A stretch of 64,000 nucleotides of DNA from Candidatus Melainabacteria bacterium (GTDB lineage: Bacteria > Cyanobacteriota > Vampirovibrionia > Obscuribacterales > Obscuribacteraceae), in contig PLXC01000094.1 in the NCBI GenBank assembly GCA_003151275.1, forward strand, positions 68,101 to 132,100, written 5' to 3'. A program made the position numbers and the translations under genes. The notes beneath the pieces are model-generated. The model was not told the DNA's origin. It made no database searches and saw nothing but the letters and a program-made list of their open reading frames with translations. Below are positions 36,577 to 44,984 of the stretch, piece by piece. Within the stretch, counting starts at the first letter, position 1, and every line of letters begins with the position of its first letter.

Positions 36577-36630
36577 CACTGATGCGGCACTGATGCGGTA
36601 CTGATGCGGTGCCACTAATGCGGTGTCACT
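36577..36630. repeat. Short imperfect tandem repeat
   Basis: About four to five imperfect copies of an 11-14 bp unit (CACTGATGCGG and variants such as TACTGATGCGG and CACTAATGCGG). It runs from the intergenic region into the last codons of the GH92 gene (stop at 36615). Confidence 0.6.
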
Positions 36631-38873
36631 GACGGTGGCGCGGCGCTTGCGTCGACACCCCATTTCGATGGCTCTTTCGACAGCCAAAATTCCAGGGTGC
36701 CACCAGATTGCAATTGTTCGTTCGTGAAAAATACACGATCCAAAGCTTTGCCATTCAGTGATACTCGACCTATATGACCGCCCAAACTGCCATTATGAGT
36801 GATGATCCGCAAGGTCTTTCCGTTAGTCAGTTTGATCGACGCTTGGGGAAACTCCGGCAAACCGAATACATAATTACCATCCGCCGGATTGACGGGATAA
36901 AAACCCAGCGCACTTAGCACATACCAAGCTGACATCTGCCCGCAATCCTCATTGCCGCAAAGTCCACCAGGAGTATTGTCGTACAAACTATTTCGGATTT
37001 GTCTCACCCTGTCTTGAGTTTTGTTTGGAGCACCAGCGTAAGAATACAGATAGGCGGCATGATGACTTGGTTCATTTCCATGGGCATATTCACCGATTAG
37101 TCCGCTGACGTCGTGCGACTGACCGTCCACAATGACCGAAGGTGTCTCGAACAGCTCATCGACTTTGCGGATGAAATTTTCCCGACCACCGATCAGATGG
37201 ATAAGTCCCTGTAGATCGTGCGGCACAAAGAATGTGTACTGCCAGGCGTCGCCTTCAGTATAGTCTCCTGATTGAGTCGCAGCATTTGGTTTAAATGGTG
37301 TTCGCCAAGTTCCATCTTCCAACTTGCCACGCATAAACTTAGTCTCTGGATCAAATAAATTTTGATATACCATAGATCGGTGCAAAAACTTTTCAGCGTT
37401 AGCGTTGTCGCCGAGTTCTTTCGCCAGTTGAGACAGAGCCCAATCGTCATATGCAAATTCCAGCGTCTTGGAGACAGATTCTTTCTGTTTATCTGCAGGC
37501 ATGTAGCCGCGCTCCGCCCAGTAATCATTTTGTTTCGCGTTCTCAAGCATAAGCTTGTAAATTGCATCAACGTCAAATCCACGGATGCCCTTTTTGTAGG
37601 CATCAACGATTACAGGAAACGAGTGATAACCGATCATGCAATAGGTTTCGTTTGCATAAAGCGGCCAAATCGGCAGCACTTTATTAGGATGGTGCTCGGC
37701 TTGAACAAGAAAAGACTTGACCATGTCTCCAACCTTATCCGGAAACATTATCGTCAAAAGGGGATGTTCGGCTCGGAATGTATCCCACAGAGAAAACGTC
37801 GAATAGACTTCAAATCCGCCTGAAGAGTAGACCTTTTGATCGCTGCCACGATACTGTCCATCAACGTCTGAGATTATTGTTGGCGCTAGCAGGCAGTGAT
37901 AAAGTGCGGTATAGAAGATTTCCCGTTGCTTCTTTTCGCCTCCCGTCACAGCGAGTTTCCCCAAACTTTTGTCCCAAACTGCTCGCGCTTGCTGGTGAAA
38001 TTGATCGAAATTCCATCCTGAAGCTTCTGCTGCAAGATTACGCGCGGCGCCGTCTACGCTTGTGGTAGAGAGAGCAACTTTGACGACAAGTGGTTCACTC
38101 AATTTGCCAAAGGTGACCCAGGTCTTAACAGACTTGCCTGAGCCAGCCAGCTTGTCCATCGAGCAGTCAGTTCCGTCAACGTTGATACCACTCTTGATGA
38201 AGGGACGTGAAAACTCTGCCACAAAATAAATGTATTTGTCTTTCGCCCAACCAGACGTGCGGTGCAGTCCTGAAATTTTGCGATCGCTTTCGATTTTGAC
38301 TTCACCGGCCGTAGTGTGAGCTTCAATCGCATGTTGCAAATCGAGGATGATGCTAGCCGAGTCAGTGTTAGGAAAAGTGTATCGATGGATGCCTACGTGC
38401 TTGGTTGCACTCATCTCCGCCTTGATGCCATGTTTCTTGAGTAACACAGAGTAATAGCCAGGAGATGCCTTTTCGTTCGCGTGAGAGAAAGTTGACCTGT
38501 AACCTTTTTCTGGATCTTCTTTAGTACCAGGATCAAGATCGATTGCGCCAACCGTCGGAGCGATTAGAACATCGCCCAAGTCACCACATCCGGTGCCAGA
38601 AAGATGTGTATGGCTGAAGCCGATGATTGACTTATCGGACCAATGGTAACCGGAGCACCAATCCCAGCCTTTTATCCCCGTATCTGGACTAAGTTGAACC
38701 ATTCCGAAGGGCACCGTCGCGCCGGGATAAGTGTGACCGTGTTCGGCCGTACCAATAAAAGGATTTACTTCAGCGCTAGGACTCATTTCATTGGCCTTTG
38801 CAACACCGGCCAACACCAGGCAAATACAGGCACATAGCATTGCTGCGGTTTTGACTAATGGTAGAAATCGCAT
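36615..38873 (-). CDS. GH92-family alpha-mannosidase, secreted
   Basis: A 752-residue glycoside hydrolase of family 92, calcium-dependent exo-mannosidases acting on alpha-linked mannosides such as N-glycans. A signal peptide occupies residues 1-28 (ending AGVAKANE). Family landmarks: VNPFIGTAEHGHTYPGATVPFGMVQLSPD near the N-terminus (described here in part), SHTHLSGTGCGDLGD, EGDAWQYTFFVPHDLQGLI and GNEDCGQMSAWYVLSALGFYPV in the C-terminal alpha/alpha barrel. ATG 38873 is preferred over GTG 38876 because AAGGAG lies 5 bases upstream. It suggests that the organism degrades eukaryotic or yeast mannans or glycoproteins. Confidence 0.93.
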   Translation of the reverse strand: MRFLPLVKTAAMLCACICLVLAGVAKANEMSPSAEVNPFIGTAEHGHTYPGATVPFGMVQLSPDTGIKGWDWCSGYHWSDKSIIGFSHTHLSGTGCGDLGDVLIAPTVGAIDLDPGTKEDPEKGYRSTFSHANEKASPGYYSVLLKKHGIKAEMSATKHVGIHRYTFPNTDSASIILDLQHAIEAHTTAGEVKIESDRKISGLHRTSGWAKDKYIYFVAEFSRPFIKSGINVDGTDCSMDKLAGSGKSVKTWVTFGKLSEPLVVKVALSTTSVDGAARNLAAEASGWNFDQFHQQARAVWDKSLGKLAVTGGEKKQREIFYTALYHCLLAPTIISDVDGQYRGSDQKVYSSGGFEVYSTFSLWDTFRAEHPLLTIMFPDKVGDMVKSFLVQAEHHPNKVLPIWPLYANETYCMIGYHSFPVIVDAYKKGIRGFDVDAIYKLMLENAKQNDYWAERGYMPADKQKESVSKTLEFAYDDWALSQLAKELGDNANAEKFLHRSMVYQNLFDPETKFMRGKLEDGTWRTPFKPNAATQSGDYTEGDAWQYTFFVPHDLQGLIHLIGGRENFIRKVDELFETPSVIVDGQSHDVSGLIGEYAHGNEPSHHAAYLYSYAGAPNKTQDRVRQIRNSLYDNTPGGLCGNEDCGQMSAWYVLSALGFYPVNPADGNYVFGLPEFPQASIKLTNGKTLRIITHNGSLGGHIGRVSLNGKALDRVFFTNEQLQSGGTLEFWLSKEPSKWGVDASAAPPSVTPH

Positions 38874-39056
38874 CACATCTCCTTAAAACCGATTGCTTAG
38901 ACTGAGCAGAGCACTTAGGCTAGCAAAGATTACACGATCGCGAGCTGTTGTTTCTGAACTCCAGCGTTTCGGCGAATGACACTTTTGGCTCGATTTGCAA
39001 TCGCTGAAATACATCAGCTAAGCAAATATAGGTTGAGTCAACACTACTGAATGATG

Positions 39057-39983
39057 TCAAATACAAGGTTTGGAACCGCGTGTTTTCTCCGCGGTGATAA
39101 TCAGATAATCGAGGGTCTGATCATCCTCTGCTTCCCCGTGGTCCACCGACCAGAGCAACTTGAGCAACGGGTTCAAGCGTCTGACGATCTCGGGATCTTG
39201 AATTCGCTTACGCGAAAAGTTGCGAAAAGGGACAAACACGTGATCGCTGATCGATCTAAACCTGCGATTCTCAAACCCAGCAGATTTCAATTTATCGTCG
39301 AGAACTTCTGCCGTGTACATATTGGTCTCTGGAATCTGCCAGAGCACCCGACCCAAAGACTCTTTAATGCGCCGCTCAAAAGTGATTGCTTTCGGCATTT
39401 TACGCGGGATGATGTCTGCCAGGGCAAGCCGTCCTCCAGGGCGTAACACGCGCCACGCCTCGTGTAGAAACGTCTCGCGAGTGTTGAAGTGAAACGCGGA
39501 TTCCAGAGACACTACTTTGTCAACGCTTTCGTTTTCTAAGGCAATATCGGTTGCGGATCCGAATCTAAGATCGATGCGATCAGAGAGCCCAGCCTGCTCG
39601 ACTCGCCGTTTGGCCACTTCAATCTGCAATGGCGTGATGTTCAGTCCGATGATCTTCTGCGGACGGAAGCGCTCAGCCCACAAAACATCCTGATCAGCGA
39701 AGCCGAAGCCGGCATCAAGTACAGTATCTGCCGGACCGAGCTTTGCAGCTTCCCCCAGGAGCATCGCAAGGTCCTGGCAGGCTTCGTCATATGTGGTGGC
39801 ATTTTCCCAATATCCAAGGTTCAGAAAGAGGCTCTCTTCAGCGAGATTATTGTGGGTGGAAAGAAAGTGATACACCTTATCAGGTCTGGTTTTCGATGGG
39901 TGAAGAAAGAGGGATAGGAGCTCCAGTGTCTCCTGCACTCGGTTGCAGAAGGTGGGCGCATCACTTGTAGCGCGGTATTTCAC
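39057..39983 (-). CDS. SAM-dependent methyltransferase (class I)
   Basis: A 308-residue Rossmann-fold methyltransferase starting at GTG. SAM-binding motif I is VLDAGFGFADQDVLWAER, followed by motif II around IIGLNITPLQIEVAKRR, FGSATD, VVSLESAFHFNTRETFLHEA and the post-II motif RVLRPGGRLALADI. The pattern (N-terminal FLNLGYWE, then motif I) resembles small-molecule C-, N- or O-methyltransferases such as UbiE/sterol or sarcosine types; the substrate is unknown. A 16-codon open stretch overlaps its start (GTGA) and is not counted as a gene. It stands next to a transposon relic. Confidence 0.88.
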   Translation of the reverse strand: MKYRATSDAPTFCNRVQETLELLSLFLHPSKTRPDKVYHFLSTHNNLAEESLFLNLGYWENATTYDEACQDLAMLLGEAAKLGPADTVLDAGFGFADQDVLWAERFRPQKIIGLNITPLQIEVAKRRVEQAGLSDRIDLRFGSATDIALENESVDKVVSLESAFHFNTRETFLHEAWRVLRPGGRLALADIIPRKMPKAITFERRIKESLGRVLWQIPETNMYTAEVLDDKLKSAGFENRRFRSISDHVFVPFRNFSRKRIQDPEIVRRLNPLLKLLWSVDHGEAEDDQTLDYLIITAEKTRGSKPCI

Positions 39984-40134
39984 TTCTGCACCCTGACAGG
40001 CGCTTTATTCTTTCCCGGCTGTTCAGTCATTCGATCCGCCTCAGCGATTACTAAGCTAAGGTAATTGTAGCCAGTCGCTTGATCTGGTAATGAACAACAA
40101 CAAACACTTCGGCAACTGATGACTGTAGACTTCA

Positions 40135-40477
40135 GCGATAAATGTCGTGGTTTCTTCAGAGATAGATGTCCGCATGATAAGCGAGTCTTATTGAGGCTGA
40201 AGTCTATAAATTGTGGCAACGTGAACATCGAACCAATATTGCCGCAGCCAATGGCGTCACCGTTCGAACTCTTCAACGTTGGCTTCATGCACTTGAAGTG
40301 CTTGGTTTCTCCGGGCTGAAAAGATCACCTAGAACCAATGCAAATCCGGCGTGTTTTGCGAATCAACAAACTAACAGTCGTCACCAAAGAGGTCGTCGAA
40401 GCAGCGCGGGATGCTCTTATTATTGGCGCTTAAAACAAGCGGACATTTATCGATGAAATAAACACGACATTTATCGC
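40135..40477. mobile_element. 343-bp transposon relic with 39-bp terminal inverted repeats
   Basis: The ends 40135-40173 and 40439-40477 are inverted repeats matching at 33 of 39 positions; the outer 15 bases (GCGATAAATGTCGTG) are identical. Each end contains two copies of a (A/G)GATA(A/G)ATGTC-like site, an outer and an inner, as in Mu-type transposons that place several transposase-binding sites per end. Inside lies a small remnant of transposase-like coding sequence. No clear target duplication is visible. It is too short to be autonomous: a deletion derivative or MITE. Confidence 0.75.
40181..40433 (+). pseudogene. Transposase N-terminal remnant
   Basis: Between the inverted repeats one frame reads ASLIEAEVYKLWQREHRTN and continues into a helix-turn-helix-like stretch (GVTVRTLQRWLHALEVLGFSGL), typical of the N-terminal DNA-binding part of Mu/IS-type integrases. 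It has no good start. A second frame from ATG 40338 reads VLRINKLTVVTKEVVEAARD to a stop at 40433. These look like two decayed pieces of one gene with a large internal deletion. Confidence 0.45.
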
Positions 40478-40503
40478 ACCGAACCATCGATCTCCTCCGA
40501 TTT

Positions 40504-41385
40504 TTATGGTCTCGGAATGGTCGAATAAAACTTAGACCACGCATCTTTTTGAGCCGTCGTGTCTTGAGAGATCTTTGGAAGCATCTCAAGAGCTGTCTTG
40601 ACACATTGCTCTGCTTTTGCCTTGTCGCCTTTCAAATAGTGTGTCACTCCCAAGTTGTAATGATCTTCAGCGACCGCCAAGCTGTTCTCGCCCATTTTTT
40701 CGCGATCAGTCAATATGGCTCTGTTCATTATCTTCTCGCTTTCTTCATACTTACCGGCACGTGCATAACATTGGGCAAGATGATTCAACAATAGACCGGT
40801 ATCAGATTGGCCTTTGAATGAGTAGCGTTTTTCAATTTCCAATGCCTGATTCACAAATCCAATTGCTTCATCGCAACTTCCTTTCTTGAAGGACAGTCCC
40901 GCTAAATTGTCTAGGGTGTGCGCTTGTCTGCTCTTTTCTGCTTGCTGCGAACCAAAGATCTTCAGCGAGCAGTGTGATATGTCTTTGGCAAGATCTTCTT
41001 TTCCTGACTGAACGCAACACGCCGCAGCGTTTTCTAATTGTGTTGCTTCGTCTGCTGGATCTGGCTGACCATGATGTTTATCGGAAGAAGAAACAGCGTC
41101 CGAAATAGTCTTGATGCATCCGCTTTGTTGACTCCTGGATATTCCAGCCCTAGAAAGTTCTTTCAGTGTTGTCTTAATCAATTGGGACTGCTGCTCGCTC
41201 AATGTTTGAGCAGGTTTTTTTGTGCCACTGCTCCAAAAGTCGCCACCGCCTCGGTAGTTCGAGTACCTGGATGGAGGGAAATAGCCAAGCGGTGCGCTGC
41301 CTGCGTCAAGCGGGCATCCGATCATGGCTGCTAGCAAAGCAACTATGACAAAACCCTTCTCCGAACCCTGTTTTAAGCATCTCAT
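40504..41385 (-). CDS. Exported TPR protein
   Basis: A 293-residue protein with an N-terminal signal sequence (GFVIVALLAAMIGCPLD; MIGC could be a lipobox, which would make it a lipoprotein), a Ser/Tyr/Gly-rich linker, and tetratricopeptide repeats in the C-terminal half (about 150-280: LDNLAGLSFKKGSCDEAIGF, LLNHLAQCYARAGKYEESEK, DHYNLGVTHYLKGDKAKAEQ). Start ATG 41385 is chosen with GGAG about 10 bases upstream; GTG 41403 is an alternative. It likely acts in protein-protein contacts in the envelope. Confidence 0.8.
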   Translation of the reverse strand: MRCLKQGSEKGFVIVALLAAMIGCPLDAGSAPLGYFPPSRYSNYRGGGDFWSSGTKKPAQTLSEQQSQLIKTTLKELSRAGISRSQQSGCIKTISDAVSSSDKHHGQPDPADEATQLENAAACCVQSGKEDLAKDISHCSLKIFGSQQAEKSRQAHTLDNLAGLSFKKGSCDEAIGFVNQALEIEKRYSFKGQSDTGLLLNHLAQCYARAGKYEESEKIMNRAILTDREKMGENSLAVAEDHYNLGVTHYLKGDKAKAEQCVKTALEMLPKISQDTTAQKDAWSKFYSTIPRP

Positions 41386-41442
41386 TAGACCACACTCCTG
41401 CACTAGCGGCGACTGCCAATTGTCTCACCAGCCGTGTTAAGA

Positions 41443-41788
41443 ATGCATCAAGATATCAATGCAGCACACCTTCAGTTGCAATCACGTATTGGTTTTCGAC
41501 ACGACTATAGGACCATGGGCACCAAAGAATTAACCGACATCCTCACGTGTCAAAACTTTGACCAGCTGGACTATTCATTCGGTTTTCAAGATTTGGCAGG
41601 ACCAGAAGTTGTAGCCTCCATCGTTAGATTTACCCGATGTTTTGCGAGCGCTAAAAGTGTCGGAACTGGCCAAGGTTAACTGGTTGACTCGTAAAAGCGC
41701 AGTGCTGCAAACTACGCCAATCGAAGCGCTTAAGAAGGGAAGGAAGAAAGCGGTTCTAATCGAAGCCCTGGCAGTCGGAGTACCTTAG
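41443..41788 (+). pseudogene. Degenerate antitoxin-like remnant (Xre/MbcA/ParS type)
   Basis: Two overlapping open stretches. The first (from ATG 41443 to 41679) has no clear match. The second (41615-41788, no ATG) reads LDLPDVLRALKVSELAKVNW and ends TTPIEALKKGRKKAVLIEAL, which resembles the C-terminal part of Xre/MbcA/ParS antitoxins (the W...TP...L...TPIEAL..GR pattern). I read this as a decayed antitoxin gene whose toxin is gone, but the homology is short. Confidence 0.35.
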
Positions 41789-41908
41789 CTTGGTTGTGAT
41801 AGCCTCGCCTCCTCCGGCGAACAGTGGGCTAGATATATTTTTACGACAATTCAGCAATCTATGGAAATAACGAGGTTACCCAAAAACCAGCTTGCTTCTC
41901 TCAATTGT

Positions 41909-41939
41909 ATTGAGTAAAATTACTCAACGTATTGAGTAA
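41909..41939. promoter_or_regulatory. Three TTGAGTAA half-sites
   Basis: TTGAGTAA (41910-41917), its inverse TTACTCAA (41920-41927) with a 2-base gap, and a third TTGAGTAA (41932-41939). The last ends 5 bases before the ATG of the AAA/DUF4143 gene, so binding here would block both transcription and translation initiation. Autoregulation is inferred. Confidence 0.55.
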
Positions 41940-41944
41940 TTTGT

Positions 41945-43132
41945 ATGATACGTAAGACCATCTATAACGAGTTGCTAAAACGGCTCCACGAAAAGCGTCG
42001 ATTTGTTCAAGTGCTAGCCGGTCCCCGGCAAGCGGGTAAGACAACGGTGGTTCGGCAGGTAATGGAGGCATCAAAGATGTCTGCTCACTATGCCTCCGCT
42101 GATGAACCCACCTTGCGTGACCGTACCTGGCTTGAGCAGCAGTGGGACATTGCCAGGCTCAAGGCCAAGAAGGCAAAGACTGGCGAGTTGCTTGTACTCG
42201 ACGAGATTCAAAAAGTCGCCAACTGGTCAAGTGTAGTAAAAATGCTTTGGGATGCAGACACACGCTCTGGCGTTCCCCTGAAAGTGGTTTTGCTTGGCTC
42301 AGCTCCCTTGCTTATCCAGAGTGGTTTGACTGAAAGTCTGGCCGGAAGATTTGAAGTGATAGCGGTGCCGCATTGGTCATTCACCGAAATGCGCGAAGCG
42401 TTTGGCTGGAATCTGGAACAATATATTTTTTACGGCGCGTATCCTGGTGCCGCCGAGCTAATCAGTGACCCGGAACGGTGGCGGCGTTATATGCTGGATT
42501 CGTTGATTGAAACTACAATTTCGCGGGACATCTTGCTTCAAACGCGCATTGATAAACCGGTGCTTCTGCACCGCCTATTCCAGCTTGGTTGCGCCTATTC
42601 CGGCCAAATCCTTTCCTATCAGAAAATGATCGGTCAACTTACCGATGCAGGAAATACCACAACACTTGCTCACTACCTGGAATTACTGGAAGGCGCAGGT
42701 ATGTTGGCAGGGCTTTCCAAATATGCTTACGGTCAGGCGCGACAACGTGCTTCCAGTCCTAAACTGCAAGTACTTAATACCGCCTTAATGAGTGCGCAGG
42801 ATCAACGCTCCATTGCCCAAGCCAGGCAGGAGAGCGATTATTGGGGGAGACTGGTGGAATCCTGCATCGGTGCTCATTTGCTCAATTCCAGTCTAGGAAC
42901 GAGCATCACGGTCAACTATTGGCGCGAGCGAAACCATGAAGTGGACTTTGTTTTGCAACAAGGCAAGACTACGGTTGCAATCGAAGTAAAAAGCGGCGCA
43001 CGCCGCGAATCGCTTCCAGGCATGGAAGCTTTCGTTCGGCAATTTAAACCCAAGCGTCAATTACTAGTGGGCGGGCAAGGCATTGAGCTGGAAACATTTC
43101 TTTCCAAACCAGCTGCTCACTGGCTTCAATGA
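41945..43132 (+). CDS. AAA ATPase with DUF4143 (AAA_14 family)
   Basis: A 395-residue P-loop ATPase. Walker A is AGPRQAGKTTVVRQV (about residues 25-40), Walker B is ELLVLDEIQKVANW, and the C-terminal half (about 200-390) is a DUF4143 domain ending in a PD-(D/E)xK-like fold (VDFVLQQGKTTVAIEVKSG). These proteins are common in genomic islands and are suspected to act in transposition, defence or toxin-antitoxin-like addiction, but none is well characterised. The upstream TTGAGTAA half-sites are immediately adjacent. Base composition is close to the neighbours. Confidence 0.88.
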   Translation: MIRKTIYNELLKRLHEKRRFVQVLAGPRQAGKTTVVRQVMEASKMSAHYASADEPTLRDRTWLEQQWDIARLKAKKAKTGELLVLDEIQKVANWSSVVKMLWDADTRSGVPLKVVLLGSAPLLIQSGLTESLAGRFEVIAVPHWSFTEMREAFGWNLEQYIFYGAYPGAAELISDPERWRRYMLDSLIETTISRDILLQTRIDKPVLLHRLFQLGCAYSGQILSYQKMIGQLTDAGNTTTLAHYLELLEGAGMLAGLSKYAYGQARQRASSPKLQVLNTALMSAQDQRSIAQARQESDYWGRLVESCIGAHLLNSSLGTSITVNYWRERNHEVDFVLQQGKTTVAIEVKSGARRESLPGMEAFVRQFKPKRQLLVGGQGIELETFLSKPAAHWLQ

Positions 43133-43273
43133 GACACTGAGCTAGCCATTTGCGAAGTATCGAACGTCCATAGTTCAATCGGAAGATCAGAGTCACACTC
43201 TTGAGCGCAGCCATTGCCAGTTTTGCCAAATGGCGTTATGATCGTAAGCAAATGGCAATGAGTGCACAAATTA

Positions 43274-43699
43274 ATGGATAAAGACAGAGTAATTCGGGCG
43301 CTTTCCGATTGTGTTACCTTGCGAAAAGACATAAATTCAGAGATTGAGATGCTCGACGTTTTGACCGAAGGTCTGCCATTTGAAATATTGGCGGCTATGC
43401 AGCATCGCGGCATCATTGATGACACTGAACTTAGTACATTCATTGCACCGCGCACGTTGGCACGCAGAAAAAGCGAAAAGCGGTTTAGCCCCGAGGAATC
43501 AGACATCATAGCTAGACTGGCACGAATACACGATTTTGCAGTTGAAGTTTTCGGCAACGAAGTGAAGGCAAGAAAATGGCTGAGAACATCAAACAGAGCA
43601 CTTAAGAAACATCTTCCGCTGGAGTTGCTGAAGACCGATTATGGTGCGCGAATAGTCGAATCACTGCTTGGTCGAATCGCTCATGGCATTTATTCCTGA
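43274..43699 (+). CDS. Xre/MbcA/ParS-family antitoxin (DUF2384)
   Basis: A 141-residue antitoxin of the RES-Xre type. The N-terminal part (to about residue 90) has an Xre-like helix-turn-helix fold (DTELSTFIAPRTLARRKSE), and the C-terminal DUF2384 toxin-binding motif is plain (ARKWLRTSNRALKKHLPLEL and YGARIVESLLGRIAHGI). Start at ATG 43274; a GTG at 43262 is possible. It overlaps the toxin gene by one base (TGATG), the standard arrangement. It should neutralise the RES toxin and repress the operon. Confidence 0.9.
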   Translation: MDKDRVIRALSDCVTLRKDINSEIEMLDVLTEGLPFEILAAMQHRGIIDDTELSTFIAPRTLARRKSEKRFSPEESDIIARLARIHDFAVEVFGNEVKARKWLRTSNRALKKHLPLELLKTDYGARIVESLLGRIAHGIYS

Positions 43700-44136
43700 T
43701 GCTCGTTTACCGAATTTGCGGACGTCCCTATGTAGCTCTAGATGGTGAAGGGGTGCGACTATATGGCGGTCGCTGGAACTCGCCTGGTCACCCGGCCGTA
43801 TACACATCTACTCACTTGTCCCTTGCAGCATTGGAATATCTAGTGCACGTAGACTTTGACAATTTGCCAACAGATTTGGTGTGGTCGAAAATCGAAATCC
43901 CCGACACCGCTGCCATCGAAAACTTCCCGAAAGCTATCGCACCAAACGAACGAGACGCCGCACTCTTCGGAGATGACTGGCTCAAGAACAGACGAACGCT
44001 TGCACTTTTAGTACCATCGGCAGTGCTGTCTGTAGAACACAATGTAATCCTAAACCCAGCGCACAGCGAGATGGCTGGTGTGAGAACTTTAGAAACAAAC
44101 ACATTCGAATTTGATGACCGATTGTTCAAAGCATAA
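43699..44136 (+). CDS. RES-domain toxin (NAD+-degrading, MbcT/ParT type)
   Basis: A 145-residue toxin with a complete RES domain: the family's Arg in VYRICGRPY, RLYGGRWNSPGHPAVYTSTHLSLAALE (Arg/Tyr/Glu of the active site, described in two parts) and the late motif HNVILNPAH. RES toxins split or transfer from NAD+ and halt growth. Its antitoxin gene is immediately upstream with a one-base overlap, and both frames are intact, so this module is probably active, unlike the broken RES locus at 59.2 kb. Confidence 0.9.
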   Translation: MLVYRICGRPYVALDGEGVRLYGGRWNSPGHPAVYTSTHLSLAALEYLVHVDFDNLPTDLVWSKIEIPDTAAIENFPKAIAPNERDAALFGDDWLKNRRTLALLVPSAVLSVEHNVILNPAHSEMAGVRTLETNTFEFDDRLFKA

Positions 44137-44274
44137 GGATGCGAAAGCAGAACAGCCTCTCTAAATTGTAGATGTGCTAAAAAGGTTTAAGTCAGTTCTG
44201 GCTGCGGCAGCAGCTACCGACATTCAGGAACACCAGCCCACAAGAATAAGGCGAAGCAGAGGGGACGATATCCT

Positions 44275-44682
44275 TTACTGCGCAACCAACAATCTGTGCA
44301 ACTCGTCATCACCCTCTACGCGACAGTGCTGCAGTACGTGATCGCGAAGCTTGCATCTAATTGCATCTCCGTCTGGACCTTGATTCGCGCCCAGCGCAAC
44401 GAGAGCAAGAACTTCAATATGTGCTAACCGTTGGTCTAACTCTTGCGCCCAAATAGGAGCGTGACATTTGTTAGCCTCCTCGCTTTCTAAGCGCTCCAAT
44501 ACCCATTCTCTGACTAACGCACTGACAGGTTTTTTTCGAGTTCCGGCCAATTCATACAGGCGCTTTATGTCCTTCCCTTCAAGTCTAAAGTTAAATTGTC
44601 CTCGCGCGGCAACTGACTCCAATGCCTCTTCCTGGAGTTTTCTTCTGCGCTGTTCGCGCTCTTTATCGGTAAGTCTTGGCAT
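44275..44682 (-). CDS. Ribbon-helix-helix-like antitoxin
   Basis: A 135-residue protein with a basic, Lys/Arg/Glu-rich N-terminus (KEREQRRRKLQEEALES) followed by a FNFRLEGKDIKRLYELAGTR strand-helix-helix (about residues 29-68) of the CopG/BrnA style. The C-terminal 65 residues are helical and unassigned. It starts 2 bases after the stop of the BrnT-like toxin gene. Such an order (toxin first) is typical for BrnT/BrnA. It is longer than most BrnA antitoxins. Confidence 0.65.
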   Translation of the reverse strand: MPRLTDKEREQRRRKLQEEALESVAARGQFNFRLEGKDIKRLYELAGTRKKPVSALVREWVLERLESEEANKCHAPIWAQELDQRLAHIEVLALVALGANQGPDGDAIRCKLRDHVLQHCRVEGDDELHRLLVAQ

Positions 44683-44684
44683 GT

Positions 44685-44945
44685 TTAGTCCTCGTTATAT
44701 TGGATTTGCCAGGCTGGCGTTACGTCGTCAGCATGAAATACGACCTCATCGTCATTGATATAAGTCAAACCAACTTCTAAAGGTGAACCTTCTCTATCGA
44801 AACCTACTGCCATGTCCTGGGAATTTCCATCATCATCGTCATGGATTTTGAACCACTTCGTCATACCCCACCGATCTAACAGAACCTCTTCTATTTGATC
44901 TTCTGTTATGTCATGCTCAAACGCGCTTTGCCGAAATCTCAACAT
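44685..44945 (-). CDS. BrnT-like toxin candidate
   Basis: An 86-residue protein whose first half (FEHDITEDQIEEVLLDRWGM) matches the HGI/EEVL motif of BrnT/DUF4258-type RNase toxins, followed by the strands EVGLTYINDDEVVFHADDVTP. It is paired with a ribbon-helix-helix-like antitoxin downstream. Catalytic residues cannot be assigned with certainty, and the second half is acidic rather than Arg-rich as in true BrnT, so it may be a distant relative. An operator-like palindrome lies just upstream. Confidence 0.55.
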   Translation of the reverse strand: MLRFRQSAFEHDITEDQIEEVLLDRWGMTKWFKIHDDDDGNSQDMAVGFDREGSPLEVGLTYINDDEVVFHADDVTPAWQIQYNED

Positions 44946-44956
44946 CAGCTCATCCC

Positions 44957-44971
44957 GTACAACAATTGTAC
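44957..44971. promoter_or_regulatory. Operator-like palindrome upstream of the toxin-antitoxin pair
   Basis: GTACAACAATTGTAC (6-bp arms, 3-base gap) lies 11-26 bases upstream of the toxin start and includes TACAAT on the minus strand, which may be the -10 box. Repression by the ribbon-helix-helix antitoxin is inferred. Confidence 0.4.
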
Positions 44972-44984
44972 AACACCAATGGCT

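Noticed and set aside
39980..40288. 102-codon minus-strand frame upstream of the methyltransferase
   Set aside because: It runs backwards through the transposon inverted repeat and transposase remnant and has an unlikely composition.
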